From UBA4744 sp963707435 (GTDB lineage Bacteria > Actinomycetota > Acidimicrobiia > Spongiisociales > UBA4744), in the NCBI GenBank assembly GCA_963707435.1, contig CAVPPF010000001.1, positions 1 through 64,000 of the forward strand: 64,000 bases of DNA, read 5' to 3'. Positions 43,037 through 50,513 of this stretch are shown here, in pieces. Under the pieces are notes generated by a model. It saw only the letters and a list, made by a program, of their open reading frames with translations. It was not told the DNA's origin and made no database searches. The translations under genes and the position numbers were made by a program. The stretch's first letter is position 1. Every line of letters begins with the position of its first letter.

Positions 43037-43950
43037 CCGTGGAGTGGGTTGAAGTCAGAGGACCTTCCATTGACGTAGCCGTTGAGGCCGCGCTGGCAGA
43101 GTTGGGAATATCGTCTCGTGATGAGGTAGACGTCGAGGTGCTCCAGGAACCCGAGAAGGGTTTCCTGGGAATCGGCCGTACCGATGCCGTTGTTCGCGTC
43201 AAGCCCCGCCCCAAGAAGCGGCGCCGCACCCGTTCTGCCAAGGGCACCGGAGACCGGAAACCAGCCGCCGGTAGCCGCAAGAGCGGCGATCAGCGCAGCT
43301 CATCCGGCCAGGGCAGCGATCGATCGGGTCGGTCCGGGCAACGCCGCGATCAGCCGGCGAAGACCAACCAGGGCCAAAAAGAAGGGTCGTCTCGTCGCTC
43401 GACACCGTCTGGCAAGCAGCGAACCGAAGAACGGCAAGCCAAAGCCGGCGACGCCAAGACACCTGATCCACAACCAAGGGAGATAACCGTGAGCCGGGAA
43501 GAGCAGGCCAGTGTCGTGGCCGAATTCCTCGAGGGTCTGCTCAGTGCATTTGGCCTCGAGGGAACCGTTGAGACGCGCGTGGACGACGATATCATCTATG
43601 CAGACGTGGTGGGGAGCGAAACCGAGGCCCTGGTGGGGTCGAGAGGCGTGATCCTCCAATCCATTCACGAGTTGGCCAAGACTGTCGTGCAGCGGAAGAC
43701 CCAGGAATCCGCCCGGATCCGGCTCGATATTGCCGGATATGCGGAACGCCGCCGCGAAGCCCTCAAGATCTACGCCCAGCGACTCGGCCAACAGGTACTG
43801 GACGAAGGCGGCGAAGTCATGGTTGAACCTATGAATGCTGCGGAGCGCAAGGTCATTCACGATACGATCGGCGAGATGGAAGGCGTCCGGACCTACTCAG
43901 AAGGGGAAGAGCCGCGCCGCTCTGTGGTGATCGCTGCCGAGGACTCGTAA
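43033..43950 (+). CDS. jag: Jag/KhpB RNA-binding protein
   Basis: 305 residues from GTG 43033. Jag-N domain (1-55: WVEVRGPSIDVAVEAALAEL, EKGFLGIGRTDAVVRVKP), a ~95-residue basic, Ser/Gly/Gln-rich disordered linker, KH domain (VETRVDDDIIYADVVGSETE, GSRGVILQSIHELAKTVVQR), and R3H domain (RKVIHDTIGEMEGVRTYSEG). KhpB partners KhpA and affects cell elongation, linked to the wall-growth genes here. Overlaps yidC by 4 bases. Confidence 0.92.
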   Translation: MTVEWVEVRGPSIDVAVEAALAELGISSRDEVDVEVLQEPEKGFLGIGRTDAVVRVKPRPKKRRRTRSAKGTGDRKPAAGSRKSGDQRSSSGQGSDRSGRSGQRRDQPAKTNQGQKEGSSRRSTPSGKQRTEERQAKAGDAKTPDPQPREITVSREEQASVVAEFLEGLLSAFGLEGTVETRVDDDIIYADVVGSETEALVGSRGVILQSIHELAKTVVQRKTQESARIRLDIAGYAERRREALKIYAQRLGQQVLDEGGEVMVEPMNAAERKVIHDTIGEMEGVRTYSEGEEPRRSVVIAAEDS

Positions 43951-43962
43951 ACAACACCCTCG

Positions 43963-43978
43963 AGTTTCACGTGAAACA
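43963..43978. promoter_or_regulatory. parS centromere site
   Basis: AGTTTCACGTGAAACA matches the consensus TGTTTCACGTGAAACA at 15 of 16 bases, with the full palindromic core TTTCACGTGAAA. ParB loads here. It overlaps the GTG start codon of rsmG (43971-43973), 0.6 kb from parA. No other site with this core was seen in the window. Confidence 0.9.
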
Positions 43979-44624
43979 TCCTGAGGGGGATCGTGACGCT
44001 GTCGGACGGGTCCTGGCCTGGTTGGGTGAACTCCCGGACCTCACTCCCGTGCAATGGGAGCAACTCGAAGGCCTGGCAGACTGGCTGCGGGGAGAGGCTG
44101 TGCAGGCGGGCGGTCTGGGGCCCCGGGAACCGGGACGGATCTGGACCCGCCATATCGCCGACTCGCTCAGCTTCGCAGGTGGCTGGCCGGGATCTCCCCC
44201 AGAGCAGCTGCTCGATGTGGGTGCCGGCGTCGGGTTGCCCGGAATCCCGCTGGCCATCCTCTGGCCGGGAACCCAGGTGACGCTCCTGGACCGATCAGGT
44301 CGGCGGGTCGACCTGGCCCGGCGAGCCGTCCGACGGCTGGGTATCGGGAATGTCGACGTCCGCCTGGGAGATGCCCTCTCCGAGACTGAGTCGTGGCAAA
44401 GCGCCGTATTCCGGGCCATATTCCCTCCCGAGAAGGCCTGGGAAGTCGCTCATGCAGTGCTCCGTCCGGCCGGCAGGGCAGTGATCGGCCTGCGCGGCAC
44501 CCGTGCGCTCCGGCCGCTTTCGGAAGGGTCGACGCCCGGGAGGTCGAGGCGGATCCGCGCGATCCCGGCAACGGTCCTTGACGGCACGGTCTCACTTCTT
44601 ATCATGGAGCCGAGTGAACACTGA
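43971..44624 (+). CDS. rsmG: 16S rRNA (guanine-527-N7) methyltransferase RsmG
   Basis: 217 residues. SAM domain LLDVGAGVGLPGIPLAILWP, VTLLDRSGRRVDLARRAVRR, FRAIFPPEKAWEVAHAVLRP; opening WLGELPDLTPVQWEQLEGLA and RIWTRHIADSLSFAG are GidB-like. Loss gives low-level streptomycin resistance in relatives. The only in-frame start, GTG 43971, lies inside the parS site, so ParB binding may touch its expression. Its end overlaps parA by 11 bases. Confidence 0.9.
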   Translation: MKHPEGDRDAVGRVLAWLGELPDLTPVQWEQLEGLADWLRGEAVQAGGLGPREPGRIWTRHIADSLSFAGGWPGSPPEQLLDVGAGVGLPGIPLAILWPGTQVTLLDRSGRRVDLARRAVRRLGIGNVDVRLGDALSETESWQSAVFRAIFPPEKAWEVAHAVLRPAGRAVIGLRGTRALRPLSEGSTPGRSRRIRAIPATVLDGTVSLLIMEPSEH

Positions 44625-45408
44625 ACACGACTTCACCGTCATCGCCATCACGAACCAGAAGGGCGGTGTCGGCAAATCAACGACGGCCATCAACCTGGCT
44701 GCGGCGCTCGCCTATCAAGGGGAACGGGTCCTCGTCGTAGACCTCGATCCGCAGGGGAATAGCACGTCGGGTCTGGGAATCGATCGATCGGCCATCACCT
44801 CCTCGATCTACGACGTGATTATTCGGAATACACCCCTGGTTGATGTCATCGAGCCGACCAGCGTTCGTGATCTCTTCGTCGTACCGGCCACGATCGATCT
44901 GGCGGGTTCGGAAATCGAGCTCGTTTCGATGTTTTCCCGGGAATTGCGGCTCCGGGAGGCCTTTTCGCACATCGAAAAGGATTTCGACTTCGTTTTGATC
45001 GATTGCCCGCCGTCGCTGGGGTTGTTGACCATCAACGCGCTGGCAGCATCCAGCGAAGTCTTGATCCCGATTCAGTGCGAATACTACGCTCTCGAAGGCT
45101 TGAGCCAGTTGATGAAGAACATCGAGCTCGTTTCTGGAAACCTCAACCGGGATCTCAAGATTGGCGGCGTCGTTCTGACCATGTTCGACGGACGGACCAA
45201 TCTCTCGAGAGACGTGGTAGGGCAGGTCAGGAACTTCTTCGGCGATCTTGCCTTCAAGACTGTGATCCCCCGGTCCGTTCGATTGTCCGAAGCGCCATCG
45301 TACGGGGAACCTATTGAGGCATTTGATCCGATGAGCAGGGGCGCGATCGCCTATCGAGAACTAGGACGAGAGTTTCGCAGGCGACACGGTCGCGACGAGG
45401 AGGCATAG
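44614..45408 (+). CDS. parA: Chromosome partitioning ATPase ParA
   Basis: 264 residues. Deviant Walker A KGGVGKSTTAINLAAALAYQ, FVLIDCPPSLGLLTINALAA (Walker A'), EYYALEGLSQLMKNIELV and IPRSVRLSEAPSYGEPIEAF. GTG 44614 is internal to the rsmG end. It moves ParB-parS complexes apart with the nucleoid. Confidence 0.95.
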   Translation: MNTEHDFTVIAITNQKGGVGKSTTAINLAAALAYQGERVLVVDLDPQGNSTSGLGIDRSAITSSIYDVIIRNTPLVDVIEPTSVRDLFVVPATIDLAGSEIELVSMFSRELRLREAFSHIEKDFDFVLIDCPPSLGLLTINALAASSEVLIPIQCEYYALEGLSQLMKNIELVSGNLNRDLKIGGVVLTMFDGRTNLSRDVVGQVRNFFGDLAFKTVIPRSVRLSEAPSYGEPIEAFDPMSRGAIAYRELGREFRRRHGRDEEA

Positions 45409-45413
45409 GACCC

Positions 45414-46274
45414 ATGGCAACCCGCAGGAGTGGACTTGGACGGGGACTCGAAGCCCTCATCCCGAAAGGCGAAGAGGACCACACCGGGTTCGCCGTCATT
45501 TCGATCGATCGTGTTTCGGCAAACCCGCATCAGCCGCGCTCCATGTTCGACGAAGAAGCCCTTGCCTCGCTCGCCGCGTCGATCGTGGAAGTCGGTGTTC
45601 TCCAGCCCATCATCGTGCGGGAGGCCGAAGAGGGTTTCTACACACTGGTTGCAGGCGAACGGCGCTGGCGCGCAGCCAGGAAGGTTGGCCTCAAGGAGAT
45701 CCCGGCCATCATCAGGGAGAGCGACGACCGGTCGCTGCTCACCGAAGCATTGGTAGAGAATCTCCAGCGGGAGGACCTCAGCGCCCTCGAAGAAGCGACC
45801 GCCTATCAGGAACTTCTGGAGGATTTTGGTCTCACCCACGAGGAAGTTGGGAATCGTGTGGGGAAGAGCAGGTCGGCGATCACGAATTCCCTCCGCTTGC
45901 TCCAGCTTCCGGCTGCCATCCAGGGCAAGCTCGAACGGGGAGAATTGTCGGCCGGCCATGCCCGAGCACTGCTCGGTCTCGAGGATAAGAAGTTCGCCGA
46001 ACACATTGCCGAGCGGGCCGTCGAAGAGGGCTGGTCTGTACGTCAAGTAGAGGATGCGGTCCGATCCCGGAACCAGGCCGTGGCCGAACCACACACCGGC
46101 CGGAGGATCGCTCCCGCACGTCCGGCGGCAATCGTCGAACTCGAACAACGATTGCGCGATCAGCTGTCGACCAGGGTGAAGATCAAGTACGCCAACGATC
46201 GCGGCAAGCTGGTGATCGACTTCAGCTCGCTCGACGACCTCGAACGCATTTATCGCCAGTTCTTCTCGGCCTGA
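45414..46274 (+). CDS. parB: Chromosome partitioning CTPase ParB
   Basis: 286 residues. RRSGLGRGLEALIPKGEED at the start, the CTP-binding part PHQPRSMFDEEALASLAASI, GERRWRAARKVGLKEIPAII, ENLQREDLSALEEATAYQEL, then HTH GNRVGKSRSAITNSLRLLQL, and C-terminal dimer domain. Binds parS and spreads as a clamp. Separated from parA by 5 bases, ATG 45414 with GAGGCATAGG upstream. Confidence 0.95.
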   Translation: MATRRSGLGRGLEALIPKGEEDHTGFAVISIDRVSANPHQPRSMFDEEALASLAASIVEVGVLQPIIVREAEEGFYTLVAGERRWRAARKVGLKEIPAIIRESDDRSLLTEALVENLQREDLSALEEATAYQELLEDFGLTHEEVGNRVGKSRSAITNSLRLLQLPAAIQGKLERGELSAGHARALLGLEDKKFAEHIAERAVEEGWSVRQVEDAVRSRNQAVAEPHTGRRIAPARPAAIVELEQRLRDQLSTRVKIKYANDRGKLVIDFSSLDDLERIYRQFFSA

Positions 46275-46284
46275 CCGATCGGGG

Positions 46285-46312
46285 GGCATAACGTCACGTG
46301 ACGTTATGCCCG
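46285..46312. other. 28-bp perfect palindrome between parB and cwlM
   Basis: GGGCATAACGTCAC is followed at once by its own reverse complement, centred between 46298 and 46299, 10 bases past the parB stop and 7 before the opposing cwlM stop. It can act as a two-way terminator hairpin. It shares the CACGTG centre with parS but not the flanks (GTCACGTGAC versus TTTCACGTGAAA). Confidence 0.7.
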
Positions 46313-46319
46313 AGCAAGC

Positions 46320-47327
46320 TCAGGCAGCACCCGGCGGGTCGGAGGGGCGGGGGAGGGGATCTTCTCCGTCGGTCCGGGCAGTGAAGAATTCGCTGATCGC
46401 CTCGGCAACGAGCCGGCCGGCCGTTTCATTCATCTCGTTGGTGGCCACGACGACTGCCGGTGCTCGCGTTTCCTTCAAGATGGGGTGGGCGCGCCCCTCA
46501 ACGGGAAGATGGAGCCGATGGGCGATGGCTGCGGCCAGCATCGCCCCGGCTTCGCTCCGGCTCATTGGCGAGGCAAAGAAGAACACCGAAGGCGGTTCAG
46601 CGTACGGGAGTTGAAACGAGACGATGAGGGCCGCCCCGAGGCGGTTGCCGCGGCGCGCGCGAATCCGCTCGGGGAGCGCAGTGTCGTTGCTTCTCGAGAG
46701 GAGCGGTATGGCGCCCAGTTGCTGCAGTATCCGGGCGCTCTCGCCTGCCGCCAGCCACGTGCTGGTTGCTTCGTCTCCGTCCCGGCAGGCAGGATCCAGG
46801 AAGATGCGGGTGCCAACGACCGAGTGGGGTAGCTCCCGCAGCCATTCGCGTTCCCGGATCGCTTCCCGGCCGGTCTTCTGGCTCGCTCGTGCCACCAGAC
46901 GCAGTTCGGCAAGCGTACGGGGGCCCGCGATGCCGTCCTCTGCCATCCGTCTGTTCTGCTGGAAATCGACCAGAGCCCCCAGAGTGTTGGGACCGAGGAT
47001 GCCGTCGATCTTGCCGGCGTCGAATCCAAGTGAGTTGAGCCTGCGCTGAAGCTCCGCGACATCGTCGCCGCGCAGCATCGGGCGGCGAAGGTAGAGCAGG
47101 CGGTCTCCGAGCCGGAAGCCCGCCTCGTAGATGGCTCTCCAGGTCTCCGGCCCGACGATGCCGTCGGCGGGAAGGCCGCGGCGCCGCTGGAAATCCACCA
47201 CAGCCAGCCGGGTTGCCTCGCCGTATTCACTGCGCGGGTCGGCCCCGCACGGGTAACCGAGCGCTCTCAGCCGGTCCTGAATATCCCGGACGGCGGTGCC
47301 CGCATCTCCCAAGCGGTAGAGCCTCAT
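46320..47327 (-). CDS. cwlM: CwlM-like peptidoglycan-binding regulator (inactive amidase fold)
   Basis: 335 residues. Two peptidoglycan-binding-1 repeats (about 1-70: DIQDRLRALGYPCGADP, VVDFQRRRGLPADGIVGPET; about 80-150: VAELQRRLNSLGFDAGKIDG, DFQQNRRMAEDGIAGPRTLA) then an amidase_3-type domain. The usual zinc motif FLDPGHGG is FLDPACRDGD and the SIHAN strand is IVSFQLP, so the zinc His ligands are missing. Mycobacterial CwlM is likewise non-enzymatic: phosphorylated by PknB it activates MurA. Same gene place (parB-cwlM-trxA). 193-base gap to trxA. Confidence 0.85.
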   Translation of the reverse strand: MRLYRLGDAGTAVRDIQDRLRALGYPCGADPRSEYGEATRLAVVDFQRRRGLPADGIVGPETWRAIYEAGFRLGDRLLYLRRPMLRGDDVAELQRRLNSLGFDAGKIDGILGPNTLGALVDFQQNRRMAEDGIAGPRTLAELRLVARASQKTGREAIREREWLRELPHSVVGTRIFLDPACRDGDEATSTWLAAGESARILQQLGAIPLLSRSNDTALPERIRARRGNRLGAALIVSFQLPYAEPPSVFFFASPMSRSEAGAMLAAAIAHRLHLPVEGRAHPILKETRAPAVVVATNEMNETAGRLVAEAISEFFTARTDGEDPLPRPSDPPGAA

Positions 47328-47520
47328 GCGCTTATCGTCGCAGGTTTCGAGAGGGCGCGGTGAGTGAGGGGCGGTCCGTTACAGGACCGGGCCAGAAGCG
47401 GCCATCGTCGCGCAGTAGGCGCGACCGGCCGGGGAAGCCTCCGGGCGCGCTCCGTGACCGGTTGCACCATGGGATCGGCAGGGCTGACGTGAGGATGGCG
47501 CGCCGGTCGGGATCGCTCGC

Positions 47521-47868
47521 TCAGGTCAGAAACTGAGCGAGCTCCGAAACCATCATGTGCTTGGGGCGGGCACCCACGATCCGCTTTTTTTCGACACCCT
47601 GTTGAAAAACGATCATCGTCGGAATCGACATGACGTCATAGTTGGCGGCGACCGCCGGGTTCTCATCGACATTCAGCTTGGCAATGGTGATGCGATCAGG
47701 GTATTCCTTGCCTATTTCTTCCAGGACCGGGGCGACCATCCTGCACGGCCCGCACCATTCTGCCCAGAAATCGACCAGTACGGCCTTGTCTCCGGCGACT
47801 GACTCCTCAAAGTTCGCGTCGGTTACCGTCATGACGTTTTCACCCATCGAAGTTCTCCCTTTGCTCAT
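47521..47868 (-). CDS. trxA: Thioredoxin
   Basis: 115 residues. FWAEWCGPCRMVAPVLEEIG holds the CGPC active site; PTMIVFQQGV has the cis-Pro. General disulfide reductase, reduced by TrxB next to it. ATG 47868; a Met eight codons in (GENVMTV region) would also serve. 30 bases after trxB. Confidence 0.95.
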   Translation of the reverse strand: MSKGRTSMGENVMTVTDANFEESVAGDKAVLVDFWAEWCGPCRMVAPVLEEIGKEYPDRITIAKLNVDENPAVAANYDVMSIPTMIVFQQGVEKKRIVGARPKHMMVSELAQFLT

Positions 47869-47898
47869 CGGTACTCGGAAACAGAAGACGACCCGGGT

Positions 47899-48819
47899 TC
47901 ATTCCTGGTCGAGCCATCGTTCGGCGTCGATCGCCGCCTGGCATCCGGTCCCGGCCGCGGTAACCGCTTGCCGGTAGGTCGAATCGGCCACGTCGCCCGC
48001 CGCGAAGACCCCGTCGACGGAGGTAGCCGTGGACCCGTCACCCCGCAGGGAGAGATAGCCCACCTCGTCCATGTCCAGTTGCCCCCGGAAGATCTCGGTG
48101 TTGGGAGTGTGGCCGATCGCGACGAACACACCCTCGGTCGGAAAGTCGGCAACATCACCGGTCTTGACGTTGCGGATGGTGAGGCCGGTGACTTCATCAT
48201 CTCCGAGCATCGCCTCGACGACGCTGTTCCACATGACTTCGATCTTCGGGTGCTCGAGGGCTCGCTTGGCCATGATGGCCGATGCGCGGAACTCGTCCCG
48301 GCGGTGGATGATGGTCACCTTGGATGCGAACTTCGTGAGGAACATGGCCTCTTCCATTGCCGAGTCGCCTCCACCAACGACAGCGATCTCCCGGTTGCGG
48401 AAGAAGAAGCCGTCACACGTTGCACAGGCCGAAACACCACGACCACGCAGCCGCTCTTCTCCCGGAACATCGAGCCAGCGAGCCGACGCCCCCGTCGAGA
48501 CGATGACCGACTCGGCCAGGTGTTCATCGGCGCCGACCCAGACTCTGAAAGGACGCGAGCTGAAGTCGACCTTGCTGACGTCGGCGGTCTCGATCCGGGT
48601 CTCGAAGCGCTCGGCCTGTTTGCGCATTTGATCCATGAGGTCCGGTCCGAGGATTCCATCCGGGAAGCCGGGGTAGTTCTCGACCTCGGTGGTCAGCATC
48701 AACTGGCCGCCGGCCTGGCTTCCTTCAAACATGAGCGGGTTGAGGTCGGCCCGGGCGGCATAGATGGCCGCAGTCAACCCGGCCGGCCCCGAGCCGATGA
48801 TGATTACTTTCTCAGCCAT
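47899..48819 (-). CDS. trxB: Thioredoxin reductase
   Basis: 306 residues. FAD site GSGPAGLTAAIYAARADLNP, redox CATC motif in SACATCDGFFFRNREIAVVG, NADPH site VVGGGDSAMEEAMFL, and DGVFAAGDVADSTYRQAVTA. Transfers electrons from NADPH to TrxA. Overlaps the upstream small membrane gene by 8 bases. Confidence 0.96.
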   Translation of the reverse strand: MAEKVIIIGSGPAGLTAAIYAARADLNPLMFEGSQAGGQLMLTTEVENYPGFPDGILGPDLMDQMRKQAERFETRIETADVSKVDFSSRPFRVWVGADEHLAESVIVSTGASARWLDVPGEERLRGRGVSACATCDGFFFRNREIAVVGGGDSAMEEAMFLTKFASKVTIIHRRDEFRASAIMAKRALEHPKIEVMWNSVVEAMLGDDEVTGLTIRNVKTGDVADFPTEGVFVAIGHTPNTEIFRGQLDMDEVGYLSLRGDGSTATSVDGVFAAGDVADSTYRQAVTAAGTGCQAAIDAERWLDQE

Positions 48820-49102
48820 TGTCTTCCTTTGGTTGGCGCTTGCGCATCGCCCACATCAACGCACCGCCGACCACGAAAAGTCCCCCGAAGAGGGCGTACG
48901 CACCGAGCACCCCGAGCGGGACGGCAACAGCTTCAAAGATCGCGCGAACGAGGTAGATGATCGCGATGGCGCCCAGTGTGACCGCGATGATTCCGAGGGC
49001 AGTGATCTTGACCGCTCGATCGAGACGGTCGACGGTCAGTGACCGTACTTTCAGGGCGGCGTTTTCCAGCAAATCGGCAAAGCGCGTGGGTATTTCGTCC
49101 AT
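48812..49102 (-). CDS. Small two-helix membrane protein
   Basis: 96 residues. Amphipathic start (DEIPTRFADLLENAALKVRS), transmembrane helices around ITALGIIAVTLGAIAIIYLV and LGAYALFGGLFVVGGALMWA, basic end MRKRQPK. No family recognised; it has no counterpart in the mycobacterial version of this locus that I know. Translationally coupled to trxB, which suggests a membrane partner of the redox or sigma module. Confidence 0.65.
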   Translation of the reverse strand: MDEIPTRFADLLENAALKVRSLTVDRLDRAVKITALGIIAVTLGAIAIIYLVRAIFEAVAVPLGVLGAYALFGGLFVVGGALMWAMRKRQPKEDNG

Positions 49103-49144
49103 GCCCTGCAGGTTAGCCCGATCTCCGGACGGATAGTCAGTTGA

Positions 49145-49942
49145 TCACTCGAACCGGTCGATCAGACTGCAATCGGCTGTGGAGTACACCACAACAGTGC
49201 CATCGCTCCGGTAGATCTCCACCGGCTCACCGTCAACGATGGCCCGTCCGATCGCCGTGATCGTGCCTTCGCCGATCGCCGCGTCGACGCAGACGAGGGC
49301 CGGGTCGGTTTCGAGCGAGCGGAGGCTGTCTAAGGAGTAGTCCGTCACCGTTTCGGCTGGTTCCGCCATCTTCATTTGTGCCGCGATATCGGCCAGATCG
49401 GTGCGGGAAACCGGGCCGTAGTCTTGAACAGCCGAGACATTTGGCGCCCCGAAGGCCGGAGCTGTGGTGGTGGCCTGGTCGGCTTCGCCGTCGAGCGCTC
49501 CCGACATCTCGGCCAGCTCCTCGGCGACGCTGGTTGCTCCTCCATCGCCGGCAACTGCAGCAGTCGTCTCAGCGGCAGACTGGTCGGCGCCTGGTTCGTT
49601 GATCAGAACCGAGCCGACCCCGACGACGACCAGGAGGGCTGCGGCCGCAGCCATGGCCGGCATCAAACGCTGAAACCACGGATCCTTGGGCCGCACGTGC
49701 ACGTCCCGGGGTGCCGGTCCTAGGTGCCGTGCTACTTCCCGGTGTACCGCCGCACGTTCGAGGTCGGTCATCTCCACCCGGGGAGTCGAGCGGAGGAGGG
49801 CCAGCGCCTCACGCTGGAGTTGCAGGTCGGTCCGGCAAGGCTCACAGGTCTCGAGACTGGCTTCTGCTGCGGTCTGTTCGGCCGGGCTCATCTCGCCCTC
49901 GGCGATGGCAGCGATTAGATCGGTGTCGTGCTCATGCATCAT
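49145..49942 (-). CDS. Membrane anti-sigma factor (zf-HC2 type)
   Basis: 265 residues. Cytosolic N-terminal ZAS-like segment (DLIAAIAEGEMSPAEQTAAE, then SLETCEPCRTDL), one transmembrane helix (LMPAMAAAAALLVVVGVGSV, about 100-120), extracellular part. In the usual H-x3-C-x2-C motif the His position is Ser, so zinc may not bind. Start at ATG 49942 has AAAGG at proper distance; 49948 and 49939 are other Met choices. Overlaps the sigma gene by 11 bases, the typical coupling of an ECF sigma and its inhibitor. Confidence 0.8.
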   Translation of the reverse strand: MMHEHDTDLIAAIAEGEMSPAEQTAAEASLETCEPCRTDLQLQREALALLRSTPRVEMTDLERAAVHREVARHLGPAPRDVHVRPKDPWFQRLMPAMAAAAALLVVVGVGSVLINEPGADQSAAETTAAVAGDGGATSVAEELAEMSGALDGEADQATTTAPAFGAPNVSAVQDYGPVSRTDLADIAAQMKMAEPAETVTDYSLDSLRSLETDPALVCVDAAIGEGTITAIGRAIVDGEPVEIYRSDGTVVVYSTADCSLIDRFE

Positions 49943-50513
49943 GGTCATCCCTTTGATGAACCGACGACCCCGAAAGGTTCCTGAGATGTTCGGCGAGGAG
50001 CCGTCTCCCCCGGAAGACCCTCGACTTGACCGTCCCGATAGGAACATCGAGGGCCTCCGCGACCACCTGCAAAGGGAGGCCCTCCAGATCGCTCAAGACC
50101 ACCGCTACCCGGAACTCCGGCGCCAGACCGGCCAGGGCCTGTTCCAGGTCGGGCCGAAGTTCGACCGACCCGAGGAGGTCCTGGCTGCGGGTGTCGGCCG
50201 GTTCGACGACCTCCGGCAGGGGCTGAGCCTGGTGACGCTTGCTTCGGCGAAGCTGGTCATAGCAGGTGTTGACGGCAATCCGGTAGAGCCAGGTGCTGAA
50301 GGCCGAGGCCCCGGAGAACTGCTGAGCCTTCCGGTACACCGTGATGAACGTCTCCTGAACCGCGTCCAGCGCCGTATCTCGATTGTTGAGAATGCGCAGG
50401 CAGATGGCGAAGACCCTGTCTTCGTGAGCGCGCATAAGCGAGTCGAAGGCCCGGCGATCGCCTGCTAGGAACGCGGAGACCAGTTCTGCATCTTCGCCTG
50501 CGCGAAAACTCAT
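49932..50513 (-). CDS. ECF sigma factor (SigM-like locus)
   Basis: 193 residues. Region 2: LVSAFLAGDRRAFDSLMRAH, DTALDAVQETFITVYRKAQQ, FSTWLYRIAVNTCYDQLRRS; region 4: LAPEFRVAVVLSDLEGLPLQ, EALDVPIGTVKSRVFRGRRL. The location between the MviN-type pseudokinase and trxB is that of mycobacterial sigM. Probably responds to envelope or thiol stress; regulon unknown. Overlaps the pseudokinase stop by 4 bases. Confidence 0.88.
   Translation of the reverse strand: MSFRAGEDAELVSAFLAGDRRAFDSLMRAHEDRVFAICLRILNNRDTALDAVQETFITVYRKAQQFSGASAFSTWLYRIAVNTCYDQLRRSKRHQAQPLPEVVEPADTRSQDLLGSVELRPDLEQALAGLAPEFRVAVVLSDLEGLPLQVVAEALDVPIGTVKSRVFRGRRLLAEHLRNLSGSSVHQRDDHDA

Noticed and set aside
46285..46312. Palindrome as a second parS
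   Set aside because: Only the central CACGTG agrees; flanks GT/AC instead of TT/AA fall outside the conserved parS core.
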